Source: Pseudobdellovibrionaceae bacterium (lineage in GTDB: Bacteria > Bdellovibrionota > Bdellovibrionia > Bdellovibrionales > Bdellovibrionaceae). From it: a stretch of DNA of 64,000 bases. The position numbers were made by a program, and so were the translations under genes. The notes beneath the pieces were generated by a model. It saw nothing but the letters and a program-made list of their open reading frames with translations. It had not been told where the DNA came from and made no database searches. The stretch spans positions 62,001 through 126,000 of the forward strand of contig JAEUWH010000087.1 in the NCBI GenBank assembly GCA_016785955.1, in the 5' to 3' direction. Positions 27,501 to 34,580 of this stretch are shown piece after piece; within the stretch, counting starts at the first letter, position 1; each line of letters opens with the position of its first letter.

Positions 27501-29485
27501 TTGAAATTCACGCCAAAAATCAGATCGTCGCCGATCAAATAGTTATCAGCGGGTGGGAAATCAATACTGGTTACGGTTGCTGGCTGAGTGTCACGAAGAA
27601 AGTCGTATTTTGTTTCCAGCGAGAGAGGCTGTTCGGTCAGGCTTCCGCTATTTCGTCCAATCACGCACAACCGTACACTTGAACCATGATTTACCGTGGT
27701 GACGCTGGCGGTGATATTAGTGCTTGTGGAAATCCAACCTATGTATCCGGTACCCGAGGTGCAGTCGGTGGATGCGGCGTTACCCACTTTGTATTTGTAT
27801 TGGTCTATCAGATAACCTGTTACGGTCACATTTAGAGCGGTGATGTTTGATATGGCCGAGGGCAGGGTATTAGTCACAAGGGTTGCTTGCAGACTGCTGG
27901 TATTTTTGGTCCATGTATAGGCGGTAGGAGATGCTTGCTCGTTCAGGGCTTGGTCGCGGCCATACACACAAAGAGTCGTGTTGCCATCGACAAGGGCCGT
28001 GATATCCAAGTTTTGTGAGGGTTGGCTGGCTAATCTGATCCAATTCGAGTAACCAACGGTCTTATCAGAGCACGTGGTCGTTGCGGCAGTGCCGATCTTA
28101 AATTTATATTCATATAAATCGGATCCATAGATGGTTTCAGTCCACGCCGCAACGTTGCTGGCAGCGGTGGGATGGCCAGTACTCAAGGCTGTAGGTGGCA
28201 GGCGATCCAATTTGTATATATACAGCGGGCCGTTGCATTCTAACCAGTTTGTGGCGGCATCGCGAATACGTACAAAGTATTGATAATTTCCATCGGTGAG
28301 CAAAGTTGGGAAATAAAAGGTCGACGTTCCTGATAAAATCCAAGAGTACAAAGGCTGAGTGCATGTGCCATCACCATACAGTTCAAGTTGATCCCCGATG
28401 GATAACCCCGTCATTTGAAATCCGGGTAGTGGAGACTGGCCAGGATTGCTGCCATTAATTAAGGTCATGATGGGTACAGAGGGTGCCAAGTTGTCATGAG
28501 TATAATTGGCCGCCAAGCAACCGGACTCATTATGTGCTTGATCTCTAAATTTAATCGAGACGGGGTTTAAGCCGTTGGGGAAGCCGACAGTCCAATTATT
28601 TTTCAGGGTAGCATAGTTTTCCCAATCGCCCCCAATACAAATGGGACTATTGGAAATTTTCATTTCGAACGGATCGCCATTGGCGAGAATGTTCATACTG
28701 ATGGTCGGCAAATTTGTTAAATTTGTGGCGGGAAACCCGACGAATGACAGCTGGCTTGCCACTGGTGCCGTATTGTCGTGATAAGTGCTGGCCGAGGTAC
28801 ACTCTGATTCGGTCAGGCCGGCATCACGAAATTTCATGTACACCTGATTGATGTCATTTGATTTCTTCAGCGTCCAAGGCATTTCATTTTTGAAAATTTC
28901 CCAGTGACCTCCGGCCGTGCAGCCGGGGAGGTCGGTGATGTAAATTTCGGAAGGTTGATGTGATTGTCCATTCTTATAGGAAAACTGTGCGCGACCTTGA
29001 ACGTTCACGTGAAGCGTGTTGGTGAATCCGGAAAAATCTGTAATAGAGGCACTTGCAGACGAAATCATATATCGGCTTATCGCGACGCCTTTTTCGATGG
29101 GATCGCTGTAGCCTTTCTCGCTTACAAATCGGAACTCGATAAGATTCAGGACGTGTTCGCTGAGCTCGATATTTAAATTTTTTAAATCGATCCAGAAAAA
29201 AGTGTCGGCTTCAGAACAGCTGACCGTAGTGCCTTTGAGCCACTCGTCGGTGCCTTTTTTGCGAATTTCGACGGCCGAGTATTCTTCGGTGCATGTGATT
29301 TTAAAGCGTAAAATACGCGAGTCTTTGTTTACTTCCAGAAAATCATTTTGAGAACCACTTTGTTTCAGTGAAACGCTTTCTAAAGTAAGGCCCAAAGAAT
29401 TTACCAGGACATCTCCGCCCGTGCAGGCAGATAAAAGCGTCAAGGATAAAAGCCATAGGAAAAGCATAATGAGTTTTGATTTCAT
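24536..29485 (-). CDS. Giant RCC1-repeat surface lipoprotein
   Basis: 1649 residues. The lipobox LLSAC sets the lipidated cysteine at 21. The N-terminal half has repeated beta-sandwich units marked by DNTAP and similar joints, followed by a Calx-beta-like or cadherin-like region (~640-870). From ~875 to the end there are about a dozen RCC1-type repeats, recognisable by recurring CWG/CFG, GxLGLG and YCW motifs, which should form one or two seven-bladed propellers. The repeats are cysteine-rich for a bacterial protein. Probable role: adhesion or binding at the cell surface, by analogy with large repeat lipoproteins. The ligand is unknown. Confidence 0.85.
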   Translation of the reverse strand: MKSKLIMLFLWLLSLTLLSACTGGDVLVNSLGLTLESVSLKQSGSQNDFLEVNKDSRILRFKITCTEEYSAVEIRKKGTDEWLKGTTVSCSEADTFFWIDLKNLNIELSEHVLNLIEFRFVSEKGYSDPIEKGVAISRYMISSASASITDFSGFTNTLHVNVQGRAQFSYKNGQSHQPSEIYITDLPGCTAGGHWEIFKNEMPWTLKKSNDINQVYMKFRDAGLTESECTSASTYHDNTAPVASQLSFVGFPATNLTNLPTISMNILANGDPFEMKISNSPICIGGDWENYATLKNNWTVGFPNGLNPVSIKFRDQAHNESGCLAANYTHDNLAPSVPIMTLINGSNPGQSPLPGFQMTGLSIGDQLELYGDGTCTQPLYSWILSGTSTFYFPTLLTDGNYQYFVRIRDAATNWLECNGPLYIYKLDRLPPTALSTGHPTAASNVAAWTETIYGSDLYEYKFKIGTAATTTCSDKTVGYSNWIRLASQPSQNLDITALVDGNTTLCVYGRDQALNEQASPTAYTWTKNTSSLQATLVTNTLPSAISNITALNVTVTGYLIDQYKYKVGNAASTDCTSGTGYIGWISTSTNITASVTTVNHGSSVRLCVIGRNSGSLTEQPLSLETKYDFLRDTQPATVTSIDFPPADNYLIGDDLIFGVNFNEEVVLDPTAAGTRSAEIRLNGGALNRTAQFYRRISDTKLEFLYKVVAGDTGNFGYGNQLNLPTGGFIKDKAGNSLITNSGAVTGNLTNPGVQAYNENPNVSVSWATTDYFLESSNQISFKVSVDSAISVNLNFTYQVETYTLDGLTKNLITGNDTITAGQTYKLVTVTGINNSTMDGLRGVAVDLRKIKHGHFGTKTITGTIHDDETPDDGAVVDFAMGSNDTCFYTTNGRVYCFGRGESGELGLGTAAETRPLPAKIGSLSGVTQLMTHESSLNHYCAKAADGIYCWGYGGKYAIGSTTGANHTSPYKVSGIGTNPSLVTLSRFSLTCSYDNGVGTKCWGENAAGLAGINSASSLVTAPSSVVATINNYIKTIESSATNTSSLGRCALIDDGDSSDGYPAYCWGEGTSALSGLGTTQIRIPTLLMTPQVMDIAAMTRGFCTYGDFDVGKPGYEVACWGSAASSSYVLGYTNAMEYTPKEIPGFENTEKVYFMPIYACAVGNYEAGTTGLEIKCWGSNSSGRLGLGPTGTNQIAPGATVGISISSVDDLRLGNSTVCAKKTDGTLWCWGNGFTNAPTQQLAAGTFNSFYPGSGYAIIQTSSNGLLCLGSACASTQKGTWPSSGVTKFKMSEVGNYYCFIYSGHLACAGNWDSSRFGFGTTDVTESTITYTSSELNKMTDDGYFCLETPTSSYYQCRSQNQFVLGKPSTSSFTSLLETKIPSTVKKIALGYYSFAFIDSLDNLIQATNSSPTSMQTFGVGNNFQNVASTKTTSTSYQATTADGFYNYTTATLPAKQSVTMTPANTINNGSYHYCFPALGGTAKCGATNSAGISAGQLGDNLLTGANNVLKTPLVTTDTQLTDVVDTATGGSRSCARTNAGELYCWGANIDSAGTALAPMARLMMAGVLKVKMDSTGRIFVLKTDNKLYVAPTSGITFTEKFTNVTDFWGTSEAVCVKRADGHFYCIPESGKDLSVVGRFFDKMPFTVY

Positions 29486-29679
29486 CAGGTGATTATTCGG
29501 AATATTAGTAGTATTTCTTCAGGATAAGAGTGTTTCATTTTAAGAAAAGATAAAAAATCTAGATGTCCAAAATTATTACAAATTGTGAAATCTACATGGA
29601 ATTGGTGTCTGAATTATGACAGTGGTTTTGTAATCGAAAATAGTTTAAAACGTTTTCTTACTTGCGGGAGGAGATCGGC

Positions 29680-30405
29680 ATGAAAGCGTGTTTGAAAATT
29701 CTTTTAATATCAATTTTAAGTGTTTCATCGTTGGCATGGGCACAAACTGACGATGAAGAGGTTGTCTTGGTTGATCGGACCAAGCGTGAAATTTATGACG
29801 ACTCCAGCGAAGCTCAGCGTCTTGGACGCAAGTATGCGGTTCATTATACACTGCTTGGCATCTCGCCTAATTTCGGTCCGGCCTCAAATATTTCTGCAGG
29901 TTACTTTATTGATCGTAACCGGCAAGTGTTCATAGAGATTGGCTCTGGCGATGGTGTGTTGACGCACTCCCTGACGGAGCGGAGCATGGGGGAAACGCGA
30001 TCGATGTCGTCAAAGATTCACGTGGTTCAAGCGGGCGCGCACTATAAACAATTTTTAGGAAATTCGTTTTATTTTCGCGGTGGGGCTCATTACCAAACGG
30101 TCGAATACAAGTATGATTTATCAAATTCGCTTTATGAAAGTCGTCGTGAAATTTCGACCTTCAAAGGTGAGTCTATTGTTGGGAGTGTTGCGATCGGGAA
30201 TCAGTGGCAGTACAAATATTTAACGATCGGTTGTGACTGGATTGGCTTCGCTCAACCGATATCTTATAAAATATATTCGGCGCAAGCTCCGTCGAAGGGT
30301 TCTTTCGTTGATTTAGATCAAGAAACTTTTGAAGAACAAAAGAAGAACTACGTGACGGGGAGTTCGGTCATTGCCCTGAGACTCTATCTGGGTGCTAGTT
30401 TTTAA
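29680..30405 (+). CDS. Small outer-membrane beta-barrel protein
   Basis: 241 residues from the ATG at 29680, chosen because GGGAGGAG lies 6-8 nt upstream; an in-frame TTG at 29662 would put that Shine-Dalgarno inside the gene. A clear signal peptide (cleavage after AWA, ~21) is followed by an acidic segment and then about eight amphipathic strands with Gly/Tyr-rich turns, ending GASF. This fits a small OmpA/OmpW-like barrel. It is divergent from the giant RCC1 lipoprotein across 194 nt, so the two may share regulatory DNA. I cannot name the family. Confidence 0.7.
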   Translation: MKACLKILLISILSVSSLAWAQTDDEEVVLVDRTKREIYDDSSEAQRLGRKYAVHYTLLGISPNFGPASNISAGYFIDRNRQVFIEIGSGDGVLTHSLTERSMGETRSMSSKIHVVQAGAHYKQFLGNSFYFRGGAHYQTVEYKYDLSNSLYESRREISTFKGESIVGSVAIGNQWQYKYLTIGCDWIGFAQPISYKIYSAQAPSKGSFVDLDQETFEEQKKNYVTGSSVIALRLYLGASF

Positions 30406-30558
30406 GCAGCGAGGACTTTTGGTCATTCATATACAATAGATCCGACCGGAGTAGGCGCAAATTCCTGTTTAGGGTGGTATAAGTTAGAGTCGAAGGCTAG
30501 GCTAGGCACTGCATATAATCAGCCCCTGGTGGTCTCTCTAGCCCTGCAACTTGTTTTG

Positions 30559-30573
30559 TGTCCTTACCAACCT
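30559..30573 (-). repeat. GTTGGTAAGGACAC element, copy 1
   Basis: On the minus strand GTTGGTAAGGACAC directly follows the TAG of the 103-residue protein gene. The same 14-mer occurs after another gene near 58432-58445, and close variants occur at 40213-40225 and 58401-58427. All copies are non-coding. The rest of the gap up to 30406 shows a GGCTAGGCTAGGC mini-repeat and no gene. Confidence 0.45.
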
Positions 30574-30883
30574 ATTTTGAGCAAACAACGAGTGCATCTG
30601 TGACGAGTGAGGCCTGATAACCCTCATGCGCAGTAGCTGTTACTTTATATAAAAGGGCTTCACACGTTTTTGCTTCAGTAATAAATTCAACTTTGACCAT
30701 ATTGTTGTTCGAGGAAATACTTTTAATAGTCCAAAACATGAGGCCAGTATCGACCCTGATGGCATTAAATACAGCTGTTACTGTGTTTAAGCTCATTTGA
30801 ATAGGCGTTTGCAATCCACCCGAAGTGGCAATTTGTGCGGTCGCCATTTGGGCAACGAAGAAAGCGGTTATTAAATATTTCAT
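30572..30883 (-). CDS. Small secreted protein, unknown
   Basis: 103 residues. A signal peptide (residues 1-16, cleavage after ATA) leaves a mature protein of ~87 residues with two cysteines (in KTCEALL and VVCSK) that could form one disulfide. It starts 14 nt after the stop of the TIGR02147-type regulator gene and is clearly in its operon. Small secreted proteins beside TIGR02147 regulators are common in Bdellovibrio-like genomes, but I know of no function. No lipobox is present. Confidence 0.68.
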   Translation of the reverse strand: MKYLITAFFVAQMATAQIATSGGLQTPIQMSLNTVTAVFNAIRVDTGLMFWTIKSISSNNNMVKVEFITEAKTCEALLYKVTATAHEGYQASLVTDALVVCSK

Positions 30884-30897
30884 TTATTCCTCCTAAG

Positions 30898-31686
30898 TTA
30901 TTGTTTATTGAGTTTAAAAAATTGAAATCCAGCATGGTAAACCATGTTTCTCTTACGTGCCTTTTTGCTGACTTGAACAAGTTTTCCCATAAACTCAGCG
31001 GCCAAAGCATTTACCTCGTCCAAGTCGTTTTCATTAAAAGCTAAAGTTTCTGTACGAATGACTTTTTCAGCAGTTGTTTGTTCTTCGATAGAGTCCAGGG
31101 CTTTAGAAAGCATTTGTTTATGATATTTTCTGAGAGCTAAATTCGGTACCTTGGCCGACACCATTGGATGACCAATAGATGTTCGATAAACACCTTCTTG
31201 GCCTTGAACAAGGCGAATATCTTCTAACCGAGACAAAGCCGTTTTGACTTCATAAATGGAAATACCCAAGGACTTTGCGATAGACTTTTCATTCCATATG
31301 CCTTCTGTTTTTAAAAGAGCCAATATTGCATTGTGATGCCAATCAGAAATGATTTCGAAAAGACTTTGTTCAAATGCTAATCTCGAGTCGTCACTAATTT
31401 TTTCACTCATAGCATCGGAAAGTCTTTGTTTAAGATGGGGATTCTTTATGGCGTCAATTTTTACTAAATTTAAAAAATTTTCTTTTTGCGAGGGACTCAT
31501 TTCTAAATATAAGGCCATTTTTTCAGCTGTTTCCAACGAGCAAGAACGTTTATTATTCAAAATATCAGAAAGTGTGGATGCCGATACTCCAATACGAATG
31601 GCCATAGCTCGTAAAGAATATTTTGAATTTTTAGCAATTCGAGCACTTAGCTCTGATTTAAGTAGTTTTCTAAAATCTTGAACCAT
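30898..31686 (-). CDS. TIGR02147-family transcriptional regulator
   Basis: 262 residues. The N-terminal Cro/C1-type helix-turn-helix (~20-75) has the pattern YSLRAMAIRIGVSASTLSDILNNKR. The remainder matches the TIGR02147/DUF4423 domain, with a winged-helix region (~115-165, KSLGISIYEVKTALSRLEDIRLV) and the conserved helix around the HKQMLSKALDSIEE segment. Such regulators are expanded in Bdellovibrionota and Fibrobacter. The gene is followed at 14 nt by a secreted-protein gene, its likely target and operon partner. An inverted repeat 45 nt upstream may be its operator. Confidence 0.82.
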   Translation of the reverse strand: MVQDFRKLLKSELSARIAKNSKYSLRAMAIRIGVSASTLSDILNNKRSCSLETAEKMALYLEMSPSQKENFLNLVKIDAIKNPHLKQRLSDAMSEKISDDSRLAFEQSLFEIISDWHHNAILALLKTEGIWNEKSIAKSLGISIYEVKTALSRLEDIRLVQGQEGVYRTSIGHPMVSAKVPNLALRKYHKQMLSKALDSIEEQTTAEKVIRTETLAFNENDLDEVNALAAEFMGKLVQVSKKARKRNMVYHAGFQFFKLNKQ

Positions 31687-31730
31687 GACCGTGTTTGTCT
31701 CAGTTTTTTTTCACTATGTAAATAGACTCA

Positions 31731-31747
31731 CAGAACAAACCGTTCTG
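31731..31747. promoter_or_regulatory. Inverted repeat upstream of TIGR02147 gene, candidate operator
   Basis: CAGAAC and GTTCTG form a perfect 6-bp dyad around AAACC. A further AGAAC half-site follows at 31753-31757. The dyad lies 45 nt upstream of the regulator's start codon, in the expected promoter zone, so autoregulation is plausible. Confidence 0.45.
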
Positions 31748-31826
31748 CGAAAAGAACACAATGTATTTACTACAGTTATAGATTGGTTGGTAATGACAAT
31801 TGAGTTGTGAAGTTGGCTTTATTTGA

Positions 31827-31944
31827 GTTCGCCGTTAACGAGACGGCTGAACCGAAAGTTTTGTTGCCAGGCGATCTTCGGGATCTAGTGCCACTTTCAG
31901 GTGCCGCTTTTAGGGGGGTGGCCTAATAAGTTTAAAGCCACTGT
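31827..31944. other. Structured non-coding stretch with strong hairpin
   Basis: No credible gene lies in 31687-31944. At 31827-31852 GTTC-GCCGT and ACGGC-(T)-GAAC form a nine-pair stem with one bulge; in the + orientation it is followed by CGAAAGTTTTG, as in a weak terminator. A GATC/GATC hairpin follows at 31873-31885, and alternative GTGGC/GCCAC pairings span 31890-31940. The stretch is more GC-rich than the flanking gap. It could be a small structured RNA or the 3' UTR of the gene ending at 31945. Confidence 0.35.
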
Positions 31945-32571
31945 TTATTTTTGGATTTTTTCTACGCCTTCTGGGGATACCAGAGCGGGGGGGCTTTCGC
32001 TGGACAGTTCTAATTTTTCCAGCTTGTCTAATTTTTCGCGATCATATTTTTGTTTAGCGATGTACTCGTGTGAATCTTCGGGACGGCTGGAAATCAATGC
32101 TACGTTACTGAACGACGTATCGCCCACGTTCGTATTTGCAGATAATGTGAGTAGTTTCTTTTCATATCTAGAGTATCCTGAAACTTTGATTTTTACTTCC
32201 ACGGGTTGTTCAATTTGTACGGAATCAAATTGACCGTCTTTTGTTCCGTCTACGATTTGTACACCTTCGGGCAGTATCCATTGATAGCGGACAGAGTTAC
32301 TCGTTGTTTTAAGCAGTGTGATATAACCTGTGATCTCTGCAATGTCGTTAGGATTTTCAGGAATTGCATTGGCTTCTAGTTGCACATTCACGAATGACAA
32401 AGATTTTCCCATCTTTGCGTTCATCAGAATTGACGCGAAAGAAGTGCTTTGGACTTCTTTATTTGGAAAGATCATGTAGTCGGCGGACACATAACCGAGG
32501 CCAAACATCGCGCAAAAGACGATGGCAAATTTTAGAAGGGGAGTCTTTAGTGTAATTAATTTTGTGGACAT
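31945..32571 (-). CDS. Hypothetical membrane-anchored periplasmic protein
   Basis: 208 residues. An N-terminal TM or uncleaved signal segment (~11-30) is followed by a beta-rich domain (~50-160) whose strand pattern (YQWILPEGVQIV, VEVKIKVSGY) resembles Ig-like or DUF11-type folds, and then a charged, probably helical tail (KYDREKLDKLEKLEL). Its start lies inside the end of the metallopeptidase lipoprotein gene (16-nt overlap), so the two are co-translated. No family is recognised. It may be an accessory to the peptidase. Confidence 0.66.
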   Translation of the reverse strand: MSTKLITLKTPLLKFAIVFCAMFGLGYVSADYMIFPNKEVQSTSFASILMNAKMGKSLSFVNVQLEANAIPENPNDIAEITGYITLLKTTSNSVRYQWILPEGVQIVDGTKDGQFDSVQIEQPVEVKIKVSGYSRYEKKLLTLSANTNVGDTSFSNVALISSRPEDSHEYIAKQKYDREKLDKLEKLELSSESPPALVSPEGVEKIQK

Positions 32572-34469
32572 AAATCCCTCTGCGTTGATCCGGAAATTTT
32601 TTGTACGCGGTATTTTGCATTCACACCAACCGCGGACGATGTTTTTCCATAAGTATTTGCTTTCACATTAAGTAAATAGACCCCGGGAGTCAGTTGTCCC
32701 AGCGAAATGGATTCAGAACCGGATTCGATAGATCCATAAGGCCGCGCACTTTTCTTTACGATATCCTGGCTTTGTTGTCCCGATTCTCTTTCTTTGTGCT
32801 CGTCGAAATAGATGTAACCTTGTTTGTATAAATATAAATCAAGGTCAACATTTGTAGCTGTTGAGCAATTTGGATCCGAGGGGCCGGTCGGTGTGATATT
32901 AGCAAAACATTGAAAATACGATAACTGAATTGTGGTATTTGAATCAATATCTGATTGGGAAATATCTAATCTGTAGAAGTCGTTCGAACGCATTTGATGC
33001 GACATTTTATAGATTGGACAGCTAGATCCATAGCATGTCGTTTTGTCAACTACCGGCGATAGGTCTCGATATCCGCATGTGTTTGAAGTCGTCTCTGAAA
33101 ATGTGTTGTTATACTCTTTAAAATTTTTGTCTTGTTTTTCATTGTTGAGGACACCATTCCAGAAAGCTGCACTGCCAGAGTATGACGCCGAAATTATTTG
33201 ATCAAGACGAGAGGTGAGCAAATGCATAGTGCGGAATACTTTCCCAGAGGAGTGAAATCCACTGACAGGATCTGTAAAGATATTCCAAATTTCTTTGAAC
33301 GGAATCCCGGCGCCATACGGGTGCGAGCTTGAAGCGGCAGAAACAATTTTGAAAAGTGTTCGAGTGATGGATAACTCGCGAAAGTTTCCCTCGCCCGAGG
33401 CTAAAGAGCGATCGTAGAGAGTACTTGTACCGTCTTCAAACAATCGAAAATAAACATTTTGAGCGCAGGTGCCACTTTCTTTCGAGTCGTTGCAAAAGCC
33501 GGCGGTATCCACATAGTAGTTTGTATTTTGAGAAGCGGCTTGAAAAAAATTTGCAAAGCCTTCGCTCCAGGCTAGGCGTGGATCAATGACGGCGTCACCG
33601 TTATGGTAGCCTCCCGGAGAATCTGTTTTACCGTAAACATCTTCCAAGAAGTGACCATACTCATGAAGAACGACGCTTGTGTCGAAATGATCGGTGTCGG
33701 CTTCACTGACATTTCCGTCTTTTCCACCAAGTATAAAAAGTTTGCGTTCGCCGGGTTTATAAAATGAAAGCAAATTGTTGGGATAACCAAAATATGAGTA
33801 GGGATTAAAACCGGCCTTCCAGAATACGGTGACTTTTTCGGCAACCCAGTTAGCGTCATTGGTTTGTGCTCGAATATATTGATTTGCTTTATAGATCGAA
33901 GCAAAGATGTGAAAAGCGCCGCCCTCTAATTTTGAGCTTTCGGATTGCCGAGCAAAGGCGGTTAAAGTAAGGCCCCCGACATCGGTGCCTTCAGAATTGA
34001 AAGAGGCTTCGATGGCGTAGGGTTGGTTCATGTTGGTTTCTTCCAGGACACTGGCCTTAATTTTAGAATTAAATGCCCTGGATAGAACGCGAACTCGCAG
34101 AGGCCCCATATCTTTATCTACTTGAAACGAGAAATTACCACTTGCATCTGTATTACTGCATTGGACAATATCGCTATTGCTGTTTAAAACTTCAATTTCC
34201 GCGTAAGGAATACCAGTTGAAACGGGGTTTCCAGAAAGAACTAATATAGTTCCTTGACCAGAGACCATTGTCGAGCTAACAGGTCGGTAGTAATAGTGAG
34301 CATTTCCGGAAACTGTAATTGGGTTTCCATAGCCTTTAAGCTCGAGACAATTTGGGGTCTCGCTTGCTGATGGAGCTGCGGAACCTTGATCGCCACCACG
34401 ACTTTTAGCACACGATACTAGCACAGATACAGACAATAGTAATACAGAGCTCAGTATGTTTTTCAGCAT
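32556..34469 (-). CDS. Lipoprotein zinc metallopeptidase with C-terminal PPC-like domain
   Basis: 637 residues. The lipobox VLVSC gives lipidated Cys20. A carboxypeptidase-regulatory-like beta domain follows (~75-130). The catalytic region has HEYGH at 269-273, and E303 in WSEGFANFF is the likely third zinc ligand (gluzincin arrangement, ~30 residues after HExxH). The C-terminal ~130 residues resemble a pre-peptidase (PPC) beta-sandwich. It is therefore an exported, probably outer-membrane-attached protease of a secreted-metalloprotease type. A predatory or nutritional role is inference. The following 208-residue gene overlaps its end. Confidence 0.78.
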   Translation of the reverse strand: MLKNILSSVLLLSVSVLVSCAKSRGGDQGSAAPSASETPNCLELKGYGNPITVSGNAHYYYRPVSSTMVSGQGTILVLSGNPVSTGIPYAEIEVLNSNSDIVQCSNTDASGNFSFQVDKDMGPLRVRVLSRAFNSKIKASVLEETNMNQPYAIEASFNSEGTDVGGLTLTAFARQSESSKLEGGAFHIFASIYKANQYIRAQTNDANWVAEKVTVFWKAGFNPYSYFGYPNNLLSFYKPGERKLFILGGKDGNVSEADTDHFDTSVVLHEYGHFLEDVYGKTDSPGGYHNGDAVIDPRLAWSEGFANFFQAASQNTNYYVDTAGFCNDSKESGTCAQNVYFRLFEDGTSTLYDRSLASGEGNFRELSITRTLFKIVSAASSSHPYGAGIPFKEIWNIFTDPVSGFHSSGKVFRTMHLLTSRLDQIISASYSGSAAFWNGVLNNEKQDKNFKEYNNTFSETTSNTCGYRDLSPVVDKTTCYGSSCPIYKMSHQMRSNDFYRLDISQSDIDSNTTIQLSYFQCFANITPTGPSDPNCSTATNVDLDLYLYKQGYIYFDEHKERESGQQSQDIVKKSARPYGSIESGSESISLGQLTPGVYLLNVKANTYGKTSSAVGVNAKYRVQKISGSTQRDLCPQN

Positions 34470-34580
34470 GAGTAACTTATCGGACTAATGCCCTAGGACC
34501 TAAGTGCTTTGTTTGTTTTATTTTGAGATGACGTTGGATAATTTTAACCTGATTCTAGAGTGGTTGAACTGGTATAGGAT

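Noticed and set aside
29662-29679. TTG start for the small barrel protein
   Set aside because: It would put the strong GGGAGGAG ribosome-binding site inside the gene; the ATG at 29680 is correctly spaced.
31860-31944. c-di-GMP riboswitch or tRNA-like RNA
   Set aside because: The hairpins do not match the GEMM consensus that I know, and there is no T-loop GTTC context or acceptor-stem pairing.
32980-33180. Possible frameshift in the metallopeptidase lipoprotein
   Set aside because: The frame is continuous and the C-terminal domain remains recognisable.
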